A DNA stretch of 64,000 bases, from positions 1,426,001 through 1,490,000 of the forward strand of contig NZ_CP142104.1 of NCBI RefSeq assembly GCF_035751725.1, in the 5' to 3' direction. Position numbers and translations under genes: made by a program. Shown one piece after another: positions 27,535 to 37,033 of the stretch. The stretch is from Pseudomonas frederiksbergensis. GTDB lineage: Bacteria; Pseudomonadota; Gammaproteobacteria; Pseudomonadales; Pseudomonadaceae. Position 1 is the first letter of the stretch. The number at the start of each line of letters is the position of its first letter. The notes below the pieces were generated by a model. That model was given only the letters and a program-made list of their open reading frames with translations, made no database searches and was not told the DNA's origin.

Positions 27535-27948
27535 ATGCTGGTCATTTCCAACACCGTGCACATCCCGGACGCCGAGATCGAGCTGACGGCCATTCGCGCC
27601 CAGGGCGCCGGGGGGCAGAACGTCAACAAGGTGTCCAGCGCCGTGCACTTGCGCTTCGACATCCCGGCCTCGTCGTTGCCCGAGTTCTACAAGGAACGGC
27701 TGCTCGCCCTGCGTGACAGTCGCATCACCAGCGACGGTGTGTTGATCATCAAGGCCCAGCAATACCGCACGCAGGAACAGAACCGGGCGGACGCATTGGA
27801 GCGCCTGGTCGAACTGATCCTCAGCGCCACCAAGGTGGAAAAGAAGCGCCGCCCGACCAAACCGACCCTGGGCTCGAAAAAGCGTCGCCTTGAATCCAAG
27901 ACCAAGCGCGGCTCGATCAAGGCCGGGCGCGGCAAGGTGGATTTCTAA
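27535..27948 (+). CDS. arfB: Alternative ribosome-rescue factor ArfB (peptidyl-tRNA hydrolase)
   Basis: A 137-residue class I release-factor-like protein that frees ribosomes stalled on truncated mRNA by hydrolysing peptidyl-tRNA. The GGQ motif is at residues 26-28 ([12 protein letters not shown]). The basic C-terminal tail rich in Lys and Arg, which enters the empty mRNA channel, is present. There is no codon-recognition domain. Its stop overlaps the stop of the convergent MFS gene by four bases. Confidence 0.93.
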   Translation: MLVISNTVHIPDAEIELTAIRAQGAGGQNVNKVSSAVHLRFDIPASSLPEFYKERLLALRDSRITSDGVLIIKAQQYRTQEQNRADALERLVELILSATKVEKKRRPTKPTLGSKKRRLESKTKRGSIKAGRGKVDF

Positions 27949-29144
27949 TTTTTCTCCCGCTCTTCACGGTAGCGAGGGGCCTGCCGGTAGAGGTAGACGC
28001 TCAGCGCCAGCCCACCCAGGGCCGCCAGTGCCGCGAACAGGAAAATCGAGGCAAAGCCGAAACCGGCGGCTATCGCCCCGGCCAGTGGGCCGGTGATGCC
28101 CAGCGATAAATCGATGAACAGCGAATAAGCCCCCACCGCCGCCCCGCGGCTGGAAGCCGGCACCAGGTTGACCGCTTCCACACCCAAAGCCGGGAACACC
28201 AGCGAGAAGCCGAAACCACTCAACGCCGCGCCCGCCAAGGCCCATTGCGCATCAGGCGCCAGCCATAACAGCAGCAGGCCCAGGGTTTCCACCGACAAGC
28301 AGGCAATCGCCACCCTGAACCCTCCGAGACGGTTGATCAGATTGCCGTACAGCAAGCGCGCACCGATGAAGCAGGCACCGAACAGGCTCAGGCACAGCAC
28401 GGCGTTATCCCAATGCTGCGTGGCGTAATACAACGTAATGAAGGTGGCAATGGTGCCAAAACCGATGGAGCCCAGGGCGAGCCCGCAGCCGTGGGGCAGC
28501 ACGCGCCCCAGCACATGCAGGAACGGCAGGCGCTCGCCGACGACGATGGGCGCGGCGGTTTTCGGCCAGGCCAACGCCAGCCCTAGCACGGCCAGCAGGA
28601 CGATGCTGACGCCCATGCTCCACAATCCCAGGGATTTCACCAGCCATACCCCCAACGGCGCACCAATCGCCAGGGCGCCGTAACTGGCGATGCCGTTCCA
28701 CGAGATGACCTTGGCGGTGTTTGCCGCACCGACCCGGCCGATGCCCCAGCCAATCGATCCCGAGCCCACCAGGCTTTCCGCACTGCCCAGCACCAGACGA
28801 CCGATCAACAGGCTGGTCAGGCTCAGGACCGGCATGCTCGCGGTCCAGGCGGAAACCAGCATGAACACGCCGCTCAAACCACACCCGGCCAGGCCGAACA
28901 TGACCGCGCGCTTGCTGCCAAGGTTGTCGATGATGCGTCCCGCATATGGACGGCTGAGCAGAGTGGCCAAGTACTGGACGCTGATTACCAGCCCGGCGAT
29001 CACTGCGCCGAATCCCAGCTCGCCATGGACGAACCCGGGCAGGACGGCCAAGGGAATGCCGATGTTCAGATAGCCGATGAAGGTAAACAGGACAATGGAA
29101 ACGACTTGCAGCGTGACCGCCATGGGGCGCTGGAGATCTGGCAT
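27945..29144 (-). CDS. MFS transporter
   Basis: A 399-residue major facilitator with twelve membrane segments, similar in outline to the YhhS group. The loop motif after helix 2 is visible ([17 protein letters not shown]). The substrate cannot be told; sugar or drug export is typical of relatives. The start is uncertain between ATG 29144 and GTG 29159, since neither has a clear ribosome binding site. The 3' end overlaps arfB tail to tail. Confidence 0.82.
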   Translation of the reverse strand: MPDLQRPMAVTLQVVSIVLFTFIGYLNIGIPLAVLPGFVHGELGFGAVIAGLVISVQYLATLLSRPYAGRIIDNLGSKRAVMFGLAGCGLSGVFMLVSAWTASMPVLSLTSLLIGRLVLGSAESLVGSGSIGWGIGRVGAANTAKVISWNGIASYGALAIGAPLGVWLVKSLGLWSMGVSIVLLAVLGLALAWPKTAAPIVVGERLPFLHVLGRVLPHGCGLALGSIGFGTIATFITLYYATQHWDNAVLCLSLFGACFIGARLLYGNLINRLGGFRVAIACLSVETLGLLLLWLAPDAQWALAGAALSGFGFSLVFPALGVEAVNLVPASSRGAAVGAYSLFIDLSLGITGPLAGAIAAGFGFASIFLFAALAALGGLALSVYLYRQAPRYREEREKN

Positions 29145-29227
29145 GGGGAAAAGGTCCACGGGGCAGCAGGATAGATAGGCTGCTTATGATAACGGTGACC
29201 GCCGGGGTGGAGCGTGGAAAAGTAAAA

Positions 29228-29440
29228 CTATTTGCCGGACGGCGGTTCAGTTGTGCTCTTGCCAGCGACCAGGTGCGTGGTGACCAGCGCGGCCAGGGCA
29301 TTCTCTTGGGTGCCGAACCGAGCCAGCAGGGTGGCTTGTTTTTCGGGAGAGAGGCGGGTCCAGATCTCGACCATTTTCTCGGCGGTGCCGATCAGCACGC
29401 TGGCCTGGGCCGGGCTGAAGGAGGAGTTGTCGTCGGTCAT
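29228..29440 (-). CDS. Small hypothetical protein (70 aa)
   Basis: A 70-residue soluble protein (MTDDNSSFSPAQASVLIG at the start) predicted to be mostly helical. I recognise no domain. It lies 83 bases before the MFS gene on the same strand and behind a strong hairpin. Confidence 0.6.
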   Translation of the reverse strand: MTDDNSSFSPAQASVLIGTAEKMVEIWTRLSPEKQATLLARFGTQENALAALVTTHLVAGKSTTEPPSGK

Positions 29441-29463
29441 GGCGTGGGGCTCGGATTCAGGCG

Positions 29464-29495
29464 GTGTGGAAAGCGCATCTTAGCGCTTTCCACAC
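29464..29495. terminator. Long perfect hairpin between two small genes
   Basis: GTGTGGAAAGCGC and GCGCTTTCCACAC form a perfect thirteen-base stem around a six-base loop. No T run follows on either side. It may terminate weakly or protect the upstream short mRNA. Confidence 0.5.
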
Positions 29496-29515
29496 AGTCT
29501 GGTGGTGCGGGTGAA

Positions 29516-29659
29516 TCAGTCTTCGCTGTCGGCCGGGCGGCGTTCAGTGGCTTGCTGCTGCTCGGGTGGCTGGGCGTCGGGTTGCCCTCCGGCTTGCCGC
29601 GGGGTTGTCTGCTCAGGTTCGTGAAGGCTTGGGAAGGGGAGATTAGGGATCTCGTGCAT
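29516..29659 (-). CDS. Small Pro/Gln-rich protein (47 aa)
   Basis: An ATG at 29659 with GAGGAG upstream opens a 47-codon frame beginning MHEIPNLPFPSLHEPEQ and ending in a Gln-, Pro- and Asp-rich tail (RPADSED). It is likely disordered. The ribosome binding site and its placement in front of a stable hairpin support a real gene. Function unknown. Confidence 0.6.
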   Translation of the reverse strand: MHEIPNLPFPSLHEPEQTTPRQAGGQPDAQPPEQQQATERRPADSED

Positions 29660-29946
29660 ATCGCGCTCCTCGCAAAGTCTGTTGATCGATCGGGTAGGTC
29701 CGCGCTTTTAAAAAGCCTGGGCAGGATACCCCAGGAGAAATGACAAAAAGACTTTTAAATCCTGGCGGAGCGACCGATGGGCTTGTCTGGACAAGTCATG
29801 TCCAATCCGCGAACCGCTGTCGCTACCGGTTGTCGCCACGGCTCAAGAACGCGAGTTGCGGGCCGATGCCGTGTACATATCCTCCACATTCAGTCGCGAG
29901 AGTGGACCCTGGACATGGAGGTCCTTTATTCGAAGAGATCGACTCC

Positions 29947-31572
29947 ATGTTTCTACAAAAATCCCTGAGAGCGCAGATTCTGGCCCTGCTGAGCGGCAGT
30001 CTGCTGGCAATGCTGCTGATCGCGCTGGCGTCCTTTCACTTCCTGTCCGATGGCATTCATAACTATCGCAACCTGATCGATGGTCCGTTGCGCGCCTCGC
30101 AACTGATCGATGAGGCCAATCTGCAATTCAAGGTCCAGGTCCAGGAATGGAAGAACGTCCTGCTGCGTGGCAAGCAGCCGGCGGACATGGATAAATACTG
30201 GAAGCAGTTCGAGGAACGCCAGCGCGACGTTCAGAATCTGCTGGGTGAGTTGACCAGGCATGAAGGTGTTCCGGCGTCGATCAGGACACGCATCGAACGT
30301 CTGCGCGGTGAGCACGCGCAACTGGGCGCAGCCTATCAAAAGGGCCGTGATGCGTTTGTCGCCTCTGGCGCAGACGCCGCGGCGGGGGATGCGGCGGTCA
30401 AGGGTGTGGACCGTGCCGCCAGTGAGCAGATGAGCGAATTGGTGATAGAGCTGCATAAACTGGGCGATGAACAATCGGCGTTGATCAGTACCGGAGCTAA
30501 TCGCACGATCCTGCTGGGCACGGTGATCATGCTGGTGTCGGGGTTGCTGGTCGGCTTGCTGAGTCTGTGGTTGGTCAACCGCAACCTGGTGCAGCCAATC
30601 CGTAACTTGATCGAATACGTGACTCAACTGAGCCGTGGCCGTTTTGCCGAGCGCGTAACGAGCACCCGTCAAGACGAATTGGGCGACCTGGCCCTGGCGG
30701 CAAATACGCTGCGTGATTTCCTCGCTGAAACCTTTACCCGCCTGCAACGCAGCGCCACGGAGCTGGACAGCGCAAGCGGCGAACTCAACGCCATTGCGAG
30801 TCTGATGAGCCAGGGCACCAGCGAACAATTCGAACGCACTGACCAGGTGGCGACCGCGATGAATGAAATGTCCGCCACCGCCCAGGAGGTCGCCCGCCAT
30901 GCCGCCGACGCGGCGCGGGCCGCCGATGATGCCGATCACTCGGCGCAGCTGGGCGAGAAAGTCATGCAAGGCACCATCCACACCATCACCCAGATGCGCG
31001 GCGAAATCGCCAACACCGCCACGGTGATTCGTCGCCTGGAGACCGACAGCGGGCGCATCGGCAAAGTGCTGGAAGTGATTCGCGGGATCGCCGAACAGAC
31101 CAACCTGCTGGCGCTCAACGCCGCCATTGAAGCGGCCCGGGCCGGTGAGGCCGGGCGGGGTTTTGCGGTGGTGGCCGATGAAGTGCGCAGCCTGGCCCAG
31201 CGTACGGCGTCGTCGATCATCGAGATCAACCAGATCATCCAGACTGTTCAAACCGGTGCGGTGGACGCGGCCCAGGCCATTGAAAGCGGGCAGTCGCGCA
31301 GCGAAGAAAGCGTCGAGCAGGTGACCCAGGCCGGCGAGATGCTTGAGCGCATCACCCAGGCTGTCGAGGCGATTCGCGACATGAACCGCCAGATTGCCAC
31401 GGCGGCTGAAGAACAGACTTCGGTGGCCGAGGATATCTCGCGCAACCTGACGGAGATTACCTGCATCGCCAGCACCAACCTGGACAATGTGCAGCGTACC
31501 GAGGCGGCCAGTCGCGATTTGCACGGGTTGTCGGGGCAGTTGAATGAAGTGACGGCGCGGTTGAGTGCCTGA
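29947..31572 (+). CDS. Methyl-accepting chemotaxis protein
   Basis: A 541-residue chemoreceptor. Membrane segments at about residues 12-34 and 191-212 enclose a helical periplasmic ligand-binding region. HAMP follows, then the cytoplasmic signalling domain with the highly conserved tip [20 protein letters not shown]. It passes ligand binding to CheA/CheW. The ligand is unknown. The ATG at 29947 was chosen because the N-terminal membrane anchor begins there; the in-frame extension to 29740 lacks support. Confidence 0.9.
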   Translation: MFLQKSLRAQILALLSGSLLAMLLIALASFHFLSDGIHNYRNLIDGPLRASQLIDEANLQFKVQVQEWKNVLLRGKQPADMDKYWKQFEERQRDVQNLLGELTRHEGVPASIRTRIERLRGEHAQLGAAYQKGRDAFVASGADAAAGDAAVKGVDRAASEQMSELVIELHKLGDEQSALISTGANRTILLGTVIMLVSGLLVGLLSLWLVNRNLVQPIRNLIEYVTQLSRGRFAERVTSTRQDELGDLALAANTLRDFLAETFTRLQRSATELDSASGELNAIASLMSQGTSEQFERTDQVATAMNEMSATAQEVARHAADAARAADDADHSAQLGEKVMQGTIHTITQMRGEIANTATVIRRLETDSGRIGKVLEVIRGIAEQTNLLALNAAIEAARAGEAGRGFAVVADEVRSLAQRTASSIIEINQIIQTVQTGAVDAAQAIESGQSRSEESVEQVTQAGEMLERITQAVEAIRDMNRQIATAAEEQTSVAEDISRNLTEITCIASTNLDNVQRTEAASRDLHGLSGQLNEVTARLSA

Positions 31573-31593
31573 TCAGCTGTTGGAATGAACACC

Positions 31594-31623
31594 CGTGGCG
31601 AGGGAGCAAGCTCCCTCGCCACG
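31594..31623. repeat. REP element (family A), perfect palindrome
   Basis: CGTGGCGAGGGAGC and GCTCCCTCGCCACG form a perfect fourteen-base inverted repeat with an AA loop. It lies between the chemoreceptor gene and the convergent CorA-type gene. Confidence 0.85.
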
Positions 31624-31639
31624 AAATAGCGGATTGGAT

Positions 31640-32662
31640 TCAATAATCGCGCCGCTTGCGAAACGCCCAGCGGCCGGCGAACAGGGTGAACGTGGCGACC
31701 AGTGCGACGAGAATCCAGAAGCCGTGGGGGTCGCCCTCCAGCGGCACGCCGCCAACGTTCATGCCGAAGAAACCGGCGATGATGTTGATGGGCAGCGCGA
31801 GTACCGTGACCACCGTCAAGGTGAATAATGATCGATTGGTTTGCTCGTTGAGGTTGGCGGCGATTTCTTCCTGCAACAGCTTGATCCGTTCGCCCAACGC
31901 GGTGAGGTCGTTGATGATCAGCGCGAATTCCTCGGTGGATTTGCGCAGTTCCTTGACGTCTTCTTTCTGCAACCATTGCGGTGGTCGATTGAGCAGGCGC
32001 AGCAGCGACCCGGGCTCCAGGGCCAGCAGGCGTTGCAGGCGCACCAGTACGCGGCGCTGGCTGCCCAGTTCGGCGCGATTGGTCGAGACCCGCGAAGACA
32101 GCAGCTGATCTTCGATCTGATCCACGCTGATGCTGGTCTTGCGCACGATCTGGGTCAGCACTTCGCCCTGGTCGCGCAGCAGATGCACAAGTAACTCCAG
32201 CGGTGAGCGAAAGCTTTCCCCGGCCTTGACCGATGAGCGCAGCTTGTCGACCGAGTGCAGAGGCTGCAACCGCGCGCTGACGATCAGCCGACTGCTCACG
32301 CAAACCCACAAGGTGGATACGTCCGAAGACACCAGGTTGCTGAGGTTGAATACAACATCGTTCACCACGGCGAGCAAAGCCGAGTCCACATGCTCGATGC
32401 GGGTCGAGCGCGAGCCTTCGTGCAGGGCTTCGAAGAATTCCTCGGGCAAGGCCAGGTGATTTTTCATCCAGCGTTCGCAAGCCGCATGGGCGAGGTTCAA
32501 GTGCAACCAGAGGAATTCATCGGCCTCCTGGGGTTGTTCCAGGCTTTGCAGGGCCTGGGCCGAACCGATTTCCCTGCCGCGCTCACCGGGGCGAAAGCGA
32601 AACCCGTAGAGCAGGCCAAACAGGTCCGGGTCGCGATGGCTTTGGTCGAGGCTGTGGTTCAT
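31640..32662 (-). CDS. CorA/ZntB-family divalent cation transporter
   Basis: A 340-residue member of the CorA superfamily, with a large soluble N-terminal domain, a long helix and two C-terminal membrane segments. The signature GMN (GFFGMNVGG) follows the first. The second segment is followed by a basic tail. The length and the loop (VPLEGDPHGF) suggest the ZntB-like zinc-handling branch more than Mg2+ CorA. It stands alone. Confidence 0.82.
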   Translation of the reverse strand: MNHSLDQSHRDPDLFGLLYGFRFRPGERGREIGSAQALQSLEQPQEADEFLWLHLNLAHAACERWMKNHLALPEEFFEALHEGSRSTRIEHVDSALLAVVNDVVFNLSNLVSSDVSTLWVCVSSRLIVSARLQPLHSVDKLRSSVKAGESFRSPLELLVHLLRDQGEVLTQIVRKTSISVDQIEDQLLSSRVSTNRAELGSQRRVLVRLQRLLALEPGSLLRLLNRPPQWLQKEDVKELRKSTEEFALIINDLTALGERIKLLQEEIAANLNEQTNRSLFTLTVVTVLALPINIIAGFFGMNVGGVPLEGDPHGFWILVALVATFTLFAGRWAFRKRRDY

Positions 32663-32806
32663 GGAGGCTCGCTGGCGGGAGCGCCTGTCGCGGCGATGAC
32701 AGGTTCACTTGAGCGGCATCATTGCAGGGATTCTTGAAGGTTTTGTGACGGTTGGGTTGGGCGTGGATGGTCGGATTTTCTTTCGGGTGGTTTCGTAAGA
32801 GCCAAT

Positions 32807-32842
32807 AAAAACCGTGCAACTTAGAAAGTTGCACGGTTTTTT
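32807..32842. terminator. Bidirectional intrinsic terminator
   Basis: ACCGTGCAACT and AGTTGCACGGT form a perfect eleven-base stem with a five-base loop, with A residues on the left and a T run on the right. It probably ends the leftward PepSY transcript. Confidence 0.8.
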
Positions 32843-32870
32843 AGCCAACAACTATTAGTCTGGACGGTTA

Positions 32871-33179
32871 TTAGTCTCGACGGTCGCTCAGAACCTTGCC
32901 ATTGCTTGCATCTAAAACTACGTCCCACTCATCGCGGCCGAGTTCCAGTTCGACTTTGTATTCGTAAGCACCGTTGAGACGCTTCTCCAAGTCAGTGTCG
33001 GTAATGCGAGCTTCTTTGTGCAAGTCTTTGGCTATTTTTTCCAACTGATCAAGCGGCATGATCGTTTTGTTTGCCACCAGTGCAGGAATTTCCCCACCAG
33101 GAACATCGTCGTCCGCCTGGGCAAGGCCAGCGGTGAGGGTCAAAGCGGCAGCGGTGAACAGGGCAGTCAAAGTTTTCAT
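32871..33179 (-). CDS. PepSY-domain periplasmic protein
   Basis: A 102-residue exported protein with a signal peptide (cleavage about residue 22, after AQA). A PepSY-type fold follows, with GAYEYKVELELG and WDVVLDASNGKVLSDRRD. PepSY proteins bind and may inhibit peptidases; here the partner is unknown. Single gene with its own terminator. Confidence 0.8.
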   Translation of the reverse strand: MKTLTALFTAAALTLTAGLAQADDDVPGGEIPALVANKTIMPLDQLEKIAKDLHKEARITDTDLEKRLNGAYEYKVELELGRDEWDVVLDASNGKVLSDRRD

Positions 33180-33301
33180 AGGTCTTTCCTTGGTGTCGTT
33201 AAAGGGTGAGTCGTTTAAGTGGGTTCAGATTATCTCTGGCAACTTAATTCACCCTTAATTCGGAAAACATGCAGAGAATGCCCTGATCAGGTCCTGATGC
33301 T

Positions 33302-34429
33302 TCAGTAACCGTGCTTCTCCAATAGTTGCGCCACACTGCCTGTTACGGGACGCTTGAAGTACTTGAGCAACTCACTGGCCCGATTGGTGAAAATACCATC
33401 CACGCCGGCATCCAACACTTTTGTGAAATCCACCGGCTCATCCACAGTGTAGACATGTATCAGCAAACCCTGATCATGGGTGTACTGGTTCATCCACGGT
33501 TTCACCAGGTCCGAATAACTCTGGCTGCCGCCGTGGGTCAACGCCGCCGAAGGACCGGTGCCGATGGCTCCGTGGGCCTTGGCGTACCGGACCCATTGCT
33601 CGAACTCGGCCTTGTCCTTGGGCTCCTGCTTGGCGTAGTACGCAGCCTTGTCGGTTTCGCCGGACTCGGCGAACGTCACTTTGGACCTGGGCTCGATGTT
33701 GCCTTCGCCCACCCATAGCAGCAGGATTTTCGGCACCTTCGGCATCTCTTTGTGCAGCAGTTCCAGGCTGCTCTTCTCGAAGGTCTGCAAGACCACCTTG
33801 CCTTTGCCCTGGCCTACACCGAGGGCGCGCTTGGCCAGCTTGGAGCCGGATGGGCTCAGCCAGCCACGGTCCTGCAGCTTGTCCTTCAGGTCACGCTCGA
33901 TGCCTGGAAACAGCTTTGGCTCCTTGGTCTCGATGTACAGCCCTGGTTTTTGCTTGGGGTTGCCCTCGGCGATGTCGATGACTTCATCCAGCGTCAGGAT
34001 CTTCTGGCCCGCGAATGACGGCCGAGCACGCTCTGGATAGGCGGCATTGAACCAGCTGCCGGCATCGAGGGTTTTGAGTTCCGCCATGGTGAATTCATTG
34101 GCGGTGCGGTCCTTGCGTTCGGGAAACTTGGTCGCGACATCGGTGGTGCGCAGCAGGCTGTCGTCATGGAGGACGAACAGCACCCCATCTTTACTGCGCT
34201 GCAGGTCCAGTTCCAAGTAGTCGGCACCCAGGTCGCGGGCCAGCTTGTAGGCGGGGGCGGTGGATTCCGGTGCGTCGAACGAGGCGCCGCGATGGGCGAT
34301 GACCGCTGGATGGGGAATACCCAGTTGGGTTGCCAGCGCCTTGGGGCTTGGCGTTTCGAGGGCATGTGCTTGTCCGACGCCAAGCAGCAGGCTCAGCATC
34401 AGGGCGCTACGGGAAACGGTGATGGGCAT
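33302..34429 (-). CDS. glpQ: Periplasmic glycerophosphodiester phosphodiesterase
   Basis: A 375-residue periplasmic enzyme that releases glycerol-3-phosphate from glycerophosphodiesters. It has a signal peptide to about residue 24. The catalytic core is visible as AHRGASFDAPEST (general acid/base His), DYLELDLQRSKDG (metal-binding Glu and Asp) and LHDDSLLRTTDV. The C-terminal barrel motif IHVYTVDEP is present. The length matches GlpQ, not the shorter UgpQ. Confidence 0.9.
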   Translation of the reverse strand: MPITVSRSALMLSLLLGVGQAHALETPSPKALATQLGIPHPAVIAHRGASFDAPESTAPAYKLARDLGADYLELDLQRSKDGVLFVLHDDSLLRTTDVATKFPERKDRTANEFTMAELKTLDAGSWFNAAYPERARPSFAGQKILTLDEVIDIAEGNPKQKPGLYIETKEPKLFPGIERDLKDKLQDRGWLSPSGSKLAKRALGVGQGKGKVVLQTFEKSSLELLHKEMPKVPKILLLWVGEGNIEPRSKVTFAESGETDKAAYYAKQEPKDKAEFEQWVRYAKAHGAIGTGPSAALTHGGSQSYSDLVKPWMNQYTHDQGLLIHVYTVDEPVDFTKVLDAGVDGIFTNRASELLKYFKRPVTGSVAQLLEKHGY

Positions 34430-34639
34430 GCTCGAGATCCTTTCGTGGGTTTCTGTGAAACCTCCCTTTTAACAATTGAACGCTGCGGATGCTATCGCCA
34501 TACCGACATTGATCTACGTAAAGCAGATTTATCCCACGCACTTTCGAGCCACTTTGAAGTACCCTTGGCTCCAGTTTCCCCGGCAGAGGGAGACCTTGAA
34601 CCTGCGTTCGCTTGCCCTGCGTGTAAACCATCGATCAGA

Positions 34640-34653
34640 CGTCCCTAGGGACG
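34640..34653. promoter_or_regulatory. 14-bp perfect palindrome before the 108-aa gene
   Basis: CGTCCCTAGGGACG lies 18 bases before the start codon and just before the GAGG ribosome binding site. It could be an operator or a small RNA hairpin. Confidence 0.35.
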
Positions 34654-34670
34654 CATTCATGAGGTTTACC

Positions 34671-34997
34671 ATGCGCATCACTTCAACACTCATTTGCCAG
34701 GCCGCCGACCAGCTCAAGGGTTTTGTCGGCCTGAACCGCAAGACCGGCCAATACATCGTGCGATTCAGCGAAGACGCCTTCGGCATGGACGTGGCCGACG
34801 ACGGCATCATCCCCACCAGTGAATTTGTCTGGATCCCCGTGGCAGACGGCACCATGGCCCTCAAGCGTGAGCGAATCCAGCTATTGCTGGAGCAGAATAT
34901 CGACGATCGGATCAACCTTACCGAACCCCTACGGGTTTACATGGCCCGCAGCGATCTGCCGGAGATCGTGGCGGTGCGACAGTTGGTGGAGGGCTGA
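34671..34997 (+). CDS. Conserved hypothetical protein (108 aa)
   Basis: A 108-residue soluble protein with alternating beta and alpha pattern (GFVGLNRKTGQYIVRFSED, IPTSEFVWIPVADGTM) and no recognised domain. GAGG at 34661-34664 supports the ATG at 34671. A 14-base palindrome lies just upstream. It converges on the monooxygenase gene. Confidence 0.6.
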   Translation: MRITSTLICQAADQLKGFVGLNRKTGQYIVRFSEDAFGMDVADDGIIPTSEFVWIPVADGTMALKRERIQLLLEQNIDDRINLTEPLRVYMARSDLPEIVAVRQLVEG

Positions 34998-35045
34998 GCC
35001 CTCGATCTTGAACCGGACATGGAACTTGCGGGAGCGAGCCTGGCA

Positions 35046-35361
35046 TCAAGTTTGGCGTTGGAAGGCATAGTCCCGTTCGACCTTGCACACCCCTCGTCTG
35101 GCACTGGGCATACCAGGTCGATCGGCCTCGCTCACGTATCGCGGCATGTTCGGGATGCTGTTTCCAAGCCAGGATCGCCGCCTCGTCGCGCCAATAGGAC
35201 ACGGTAATGCCCAGGCCGTCGTCGCCACGGGCCGATTCGATACCAAGAAATCCGGGCTGCTCCCGGGCCAGGGCCAGCATGCGCTCGGCGGCCTCGGCGT
35301 AGCCTTGGTCTCCCTCGGTACGCAAGGAAGTGAAAATCACTGCGTAATAGTGAGCGCTCAT
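35046..35361 (-). pseudogene. Antibiotic biosynthesis monooxygenase-domain protein with apparent frameshift
   Basis: A dimeric alpha/beta-barrel monooxygenase (ABM) protein: MSAHYYAVIFTSLR, then AREQPGFLGIES and TVSYWRDEAAILAWKQHPEH. The frame runs to WYAQCQTR and then departs from the family ending. Removing one G from a run of four (35090-35093, C on the plus strand) restores TRVCKVERDYAFQRQT and a stop at 35046. As it stands the frame runs on to 34918 and overlaps the convergent 108-aa gene by 80 bases. This could be a true mutation or a sequencing error. It overlaps the preceding GATase gene by four bases (ATGA), so the two are coupled. Confidence 0.7.
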
Positions 35362-36068
35362 GACATTCGCCTCGCGCAGGCTTGGACAAACGCGCTGACC
35401 AGTGGCGGCACGCGGCCTTCCAGTGCGGCCCGTTCAGGCTGGAACAGCGTTGCGACAAAGAACGGATGGTCGCGCAGTTCCACTGCGCGCAGGTCCCCGG
35501 CCGAATCCCGGGCCACGGCGTGCAAGTGTTCGCCCAGCAAGTCTTGTTCAAACTGTGGATTGACCCCGAAGCGGCAGTGATAGCCCTCGAACGCGGTTTC
35601 TCGGCCATAAGCCTTGGCAACCAAGGAATCCGCATCGAACTGAAGACTGTCGATGGTTTCGACCAAGGCACAGCTCAGCGGTGTCAGCAGCGCCCGTTCC
35701 GCCTCTGGAGACGTTTCGCCATGCACGGCGTCGGCCCAACCCATCACGTTTCGAGCATATTCCAGCACGGCATGCTGGAAGCCACCGCAGGTGCCCAGGA
35801 ACGGACGACGCTGTTCACGGGCAAAACGAATGGCGTGCAAGGCGCCGTCTTCGTTCTGATAGGGGCTGCCGGGTACACACCAGACACCGTCGAAATCCTC
35901 CAGCACGGCGGTGTCGGTGATGAGCGACGTTGCCAGCCAGTGACCGCGAATGGCATGGCCGGTTTGCTTGCCAGATAGCTCAAGTGCGAGGGGGATCGCC
36001 CGGTGCGCGGTGATGGTTGGGTTACGATCGCCGATCAGGGCGATGTTCAAGGCATGCTGTTTTTCCAT
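35358..36068 (-). CDS. CTP-synthase C-terminal-like class I glutamine amidotransferase
   Basis: A 236-residue protein related to the glutaminase domain of CTP synthase. It has the nucleophile elbow GTCGGFQH and the closing motif written FVATLFQPE. In active class I amidotransferases this motif is HPE; here Gln replaces the catalytic His. It thus resembles the group annotated as CTP synthase C-terminal region-related protein, of unknown function. It is translationally coupled to the ABM protein gene and divergent from a LysR regulator. Confidence 0.75.
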   Translation of the reverse strand: MEKQHALNIALIGDRNPTITAHRAIPLALELSGKQTGHAIRGHWLATSLITDTAVLEDFDGVWCVPGSPYQNEDGALHAIRFAREQRRPFLGTCGGFQHAVLEYARNVMGWADAVHGETSPEAERALLTPLSCALVETIDSLQFDADSLVAKAYGRETAFEGYHCRFGVNPQFEQDLLGEHLHAVARDSAGDLRAVELRDHPFFVATLFQPERAALEGRVPPLVSAFVQACARRMS

Positions 36069-36145
36069 GGGAGGCTCGCCGCTTGTTGATTCCTGGTGGC
36101 CACTATAGATTGGCGTTCACGCAATCAATATGGGCGTTTATCCAG

Positions 36146-37030
36146 GTGATCAATGCAGCTGCGCACTATCGACTGGACTATCCCGATCTGTCGCTGATCT
36201 TGGCGCTGGTCCGTGGCGGCTCGCTGGCCCGGGCCGCTCGGCTGCTACAAGTGGATGTGTCTACGGTGTTTCGTTCGGTACGTCGGCTGGAGGCGGCCCT
36301 GGGCCTGCCCCTGTTCGAAAAAAGCCGCTCCGGGTATTTACCCACGAGCCTGGCCCAGGCGTTGGCCGAACAAGCCGAACGCGCCGAGCAGGCACTGGAG
36401 GCGGCGCGGGTGGGGGTGGAGCAGGGTGGCGAGGTGATCAGCGGGACGGTGCGCCTGACGTGCAGCGACTCAGTCCTGCAAGCATTGTTGCTGCCGGCGC
36501 TGGCGCGTTTCATGCCTGCTTATCCGGCATTGACCCTTGAGCTGAGCACCTCGAACGACTTCGCCAACCTGAGCCGTCGCGATGCCGACATCGCTTTGCG
36601 GCTGACTCGTACACCGCCGGAACACCTGGTCGGTCGCAACCTGGGCAACGTGGCCTACCGGGTCTGTGCTGGCGCCACGTACCTGCGCTCGGCGAATGCC
36701 GATGACCTGGCTGCCCTGTGCTGGATCGCGCCGGACGATTTCCTTCCGGATCATCCCACCGTAGCCTGGCGCCGCCAGCATTTGCCCGGCGTAATGCCCG
36801 CCTATCGCTGCAACAGCATGCTCTCGGTCACCGAGCTGGTGCGGGCCGGTCTTGGGGTTGCGGCGCTGCCGGACTTTCTGATCGACGAAACCAAGGGCCT
36901 GGTGCCCCTTGGCGAACCGCTGGAGGGATACGACACTGCATTGTGGCTCCTGACCCGACCGGATTGCCGAGCCTTGCGCTCGGTGGTGACCTTGTTCGAT
37001 GAGCTTGGGCGCAATCTGCGCTGGGGTTGA
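36146..37030 (+). CDS. LysR-family transcriptional regulator
   Basis: A LysR regulator of about 294 residues. The N-terminal winged helix-turn-helix (SLARAARLLQVDVSTVFRSVRRLEAALGLPLFEKS) is followed by a type-2 periplasmic-binding-like effector domain. The start is unclear. GTG 36146 is in frame but lacks a good ribosome binding site. ATG 36153 has AGGTGA upstream and reads M-Q-L-R-T-I-D-W, but only joins the LysR frame if one C is added at the CCC of 36182-36184. It is divergent from the GATase/ABM pair and probably regulates it. Confidence 0.75.
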   Translation: MINAAAHYRLDYPDLSLILALVRGGSLARAARLLQVDVSTVFRSVRRLEAALGLPLFEKSRSGYLPTSLAQALAEQAERAEQALEAARVGVEQGGEVISGTVRLTCSDSVLQALLLPALARFMPAYPALTLELSTSNDFANLSRRDADIALRLTRTPPEHLVGRNLGNVAYRVCAGATYLRSANADDLAALCWIAPDDFLPDHPTVAWRRQHLPGVMPAYRCNSMLSVTELVRAGLGVAALPDFLIDETKGLVPLGEPLEGYDTALWLLTRPDCRALRSVVTLFDELGRNLRWG

Positions 37031-37033
37031 GAC

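Noticed and set aside
26116..27762. Open frame of 548 codons opposite aroP
   Set aside because: Antisense to a complete permease gene; low-complexity His/Asp/Arg composition; no ribosome binding site or known domain.
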